Below, piece after piece: positions 5,675-5,898 of a DNA stretch of 5,898 bases; position 1 is the first letter of the stretch; each line of letters opens with the position of its first letter. Made by a program: the position numbers and the translations under genes. The notes under the pieces were generated by a model. It saw only the letters and a list, made by a program, of their open reading frames with translations, was not told the DNA's origin and searched no databases. The DNA is from Clostridia bacterium. GTDB taxonomy: Bacteria; Bacillota_A; Clostridia; Christensenellales; CAG-138. Location of the stretch: NCBI GenBank assembly GCA_017459315.1, contig JAFUDD010000299.1:1-5898 (forward strand), given 5' to 3'.

Positions 5675-5716
5675 GCGGCGCAGCGAGGCGTCCCTTTGAC
5701 CGCAAAAGCTGAAAGC

Positions 5717-5745
5717 AAAAAAAGAAGCGCCGCGGCGCTTCAAAA
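5717..5745 (-). terminator. Strong intrinsic terminator of the partial transporter gene
   Basis: The 18-base perfect palindrome GAAGCGCC-GC-GGCGCTTC (5724-5741) is followed on the minus strand by seven T's (5723-5717). It begins about 20 bases after the stop codon at 5761 and insulates LP2 from the upstream gene, so LP2 needs its own promoter. Confidence 0.92.
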
Positions 5746-5760
5746 TCGGTTGCTATGCAC

Positions 5761-5898
5761 TTAATGGGCTTCGCTTTGGGCGTAGGTGCGCTCGACCATG
5801 GCGATCATCACGACCGCGAACAGGGCGATATACAGCGGCAGGATCCAAAGGCCGGTGAGGCTCGACAGAAAGCCGAACAGCGGCGGGGCGAACGTGGA
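5761..5898 (-). CDS. C-terminal end of a membrane transporter, probably MFS (5' part outside window)
   Basis: The last 45 residues and the TAA of a gene that begins beyond the right edge. The text STFAPPLFGFLSSLTG is followed by a hydrophobic span LWILPLYIALFAVVMIAMVE and a hydrophilic tail RTYAQSEAH. The PPLFG turn followed by a final membrane helix ending near a Glu-Arg resembles the end of MFS sugar or fucose-type permeases. With so little sequence, another multi-pass family cannot be excluded. It has its own terminator and is probably functionally unrelated to the lipoprotein units. Confidence 0.6.
   Translation of the reverse strand, partial: STFAPPLFGFLSSLTGLWILPLYIALFAVVMIAMVERTYAQSEAH

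Noticed and set aside
5511..5705. Minus-strand 64-codon open frame crossing repeat copy B, with a counterpart in copy A
   Set aside because: It starts at TTG without a ribosome site and overlaps the LP2 ribosome site and start. Differences between copies are mostly non-synonymous, so the conservation is better explained as regulatory DNA.

Overview
All supported genes in this window lie on the minus strand, so the window is read from right to left. Several features suggest a Gram-positive Clostridia-type gut Firmicute with moderately high GC, perhaps an Oscillospiraceae relative. These are the strong AGGAG/GAGGGG ribosome binding sites, signal-peptidase-II lipoproteins with no outer-membrane genes, intrinsic terminators, and a BcrA/LanF-like ABC ATPase. 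The taxon is an inference from style; no marker gene is present.

Layout from right to left. (i) 5898-5761: last 45 residues of a membrane protein, probably an MFS transporter, closed by a strong intrinsic terminator (5745-5717). (ii) 5674-5585: copy B of a 90-bp intergenic element containing a TATAAT box and a perfect TACAAC-N3-GTTGTA dyad. (iii) 5518-4148: a single lipoprotein gene (LP2, 456 aa). (iv) 4146-4018: a degenerate 3' tail of a third lipoprotein of the same family. (v) 3960-3933: a terminator-like hairpin that runs into copy A of the 90-bp element (3940-3851; 81 of 90 bases identical to copy B). (vi) 3850-3683: a leader with a strong hairpin without a U-tract and helically phased GTTG motifs. 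(vii) 3682-1: a tight operon of a double-length ABC-2-type permease (579 aa), a second lipoprotein (LP1, 487 aa, distant paralogue of LP2) and an ABC ATPase cut off by the window edge. Both junctions in this operon are exactly 11 nt.

The permease and ATPase should form a membrane efflux or immunity-type ABC transporter. The permease has two similar halves fused in one chain, and the ATPase has Glu in place of the Q-loop Gln, as in the LanF/BcrA peptide-antibiotic immunity subgroup. LP1, encoded between them, is probably an extracytoplasmic partner. LP2 sits alone behind a copy of the same promoter-like element, so the two units look like duplicated, co-regulated modules. I could not identify a substrate, a precursor peptide gene or a regulator in the window. 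The lipoprotein family has no function I can name with confidence; from memory it may correspond to DUF6034.
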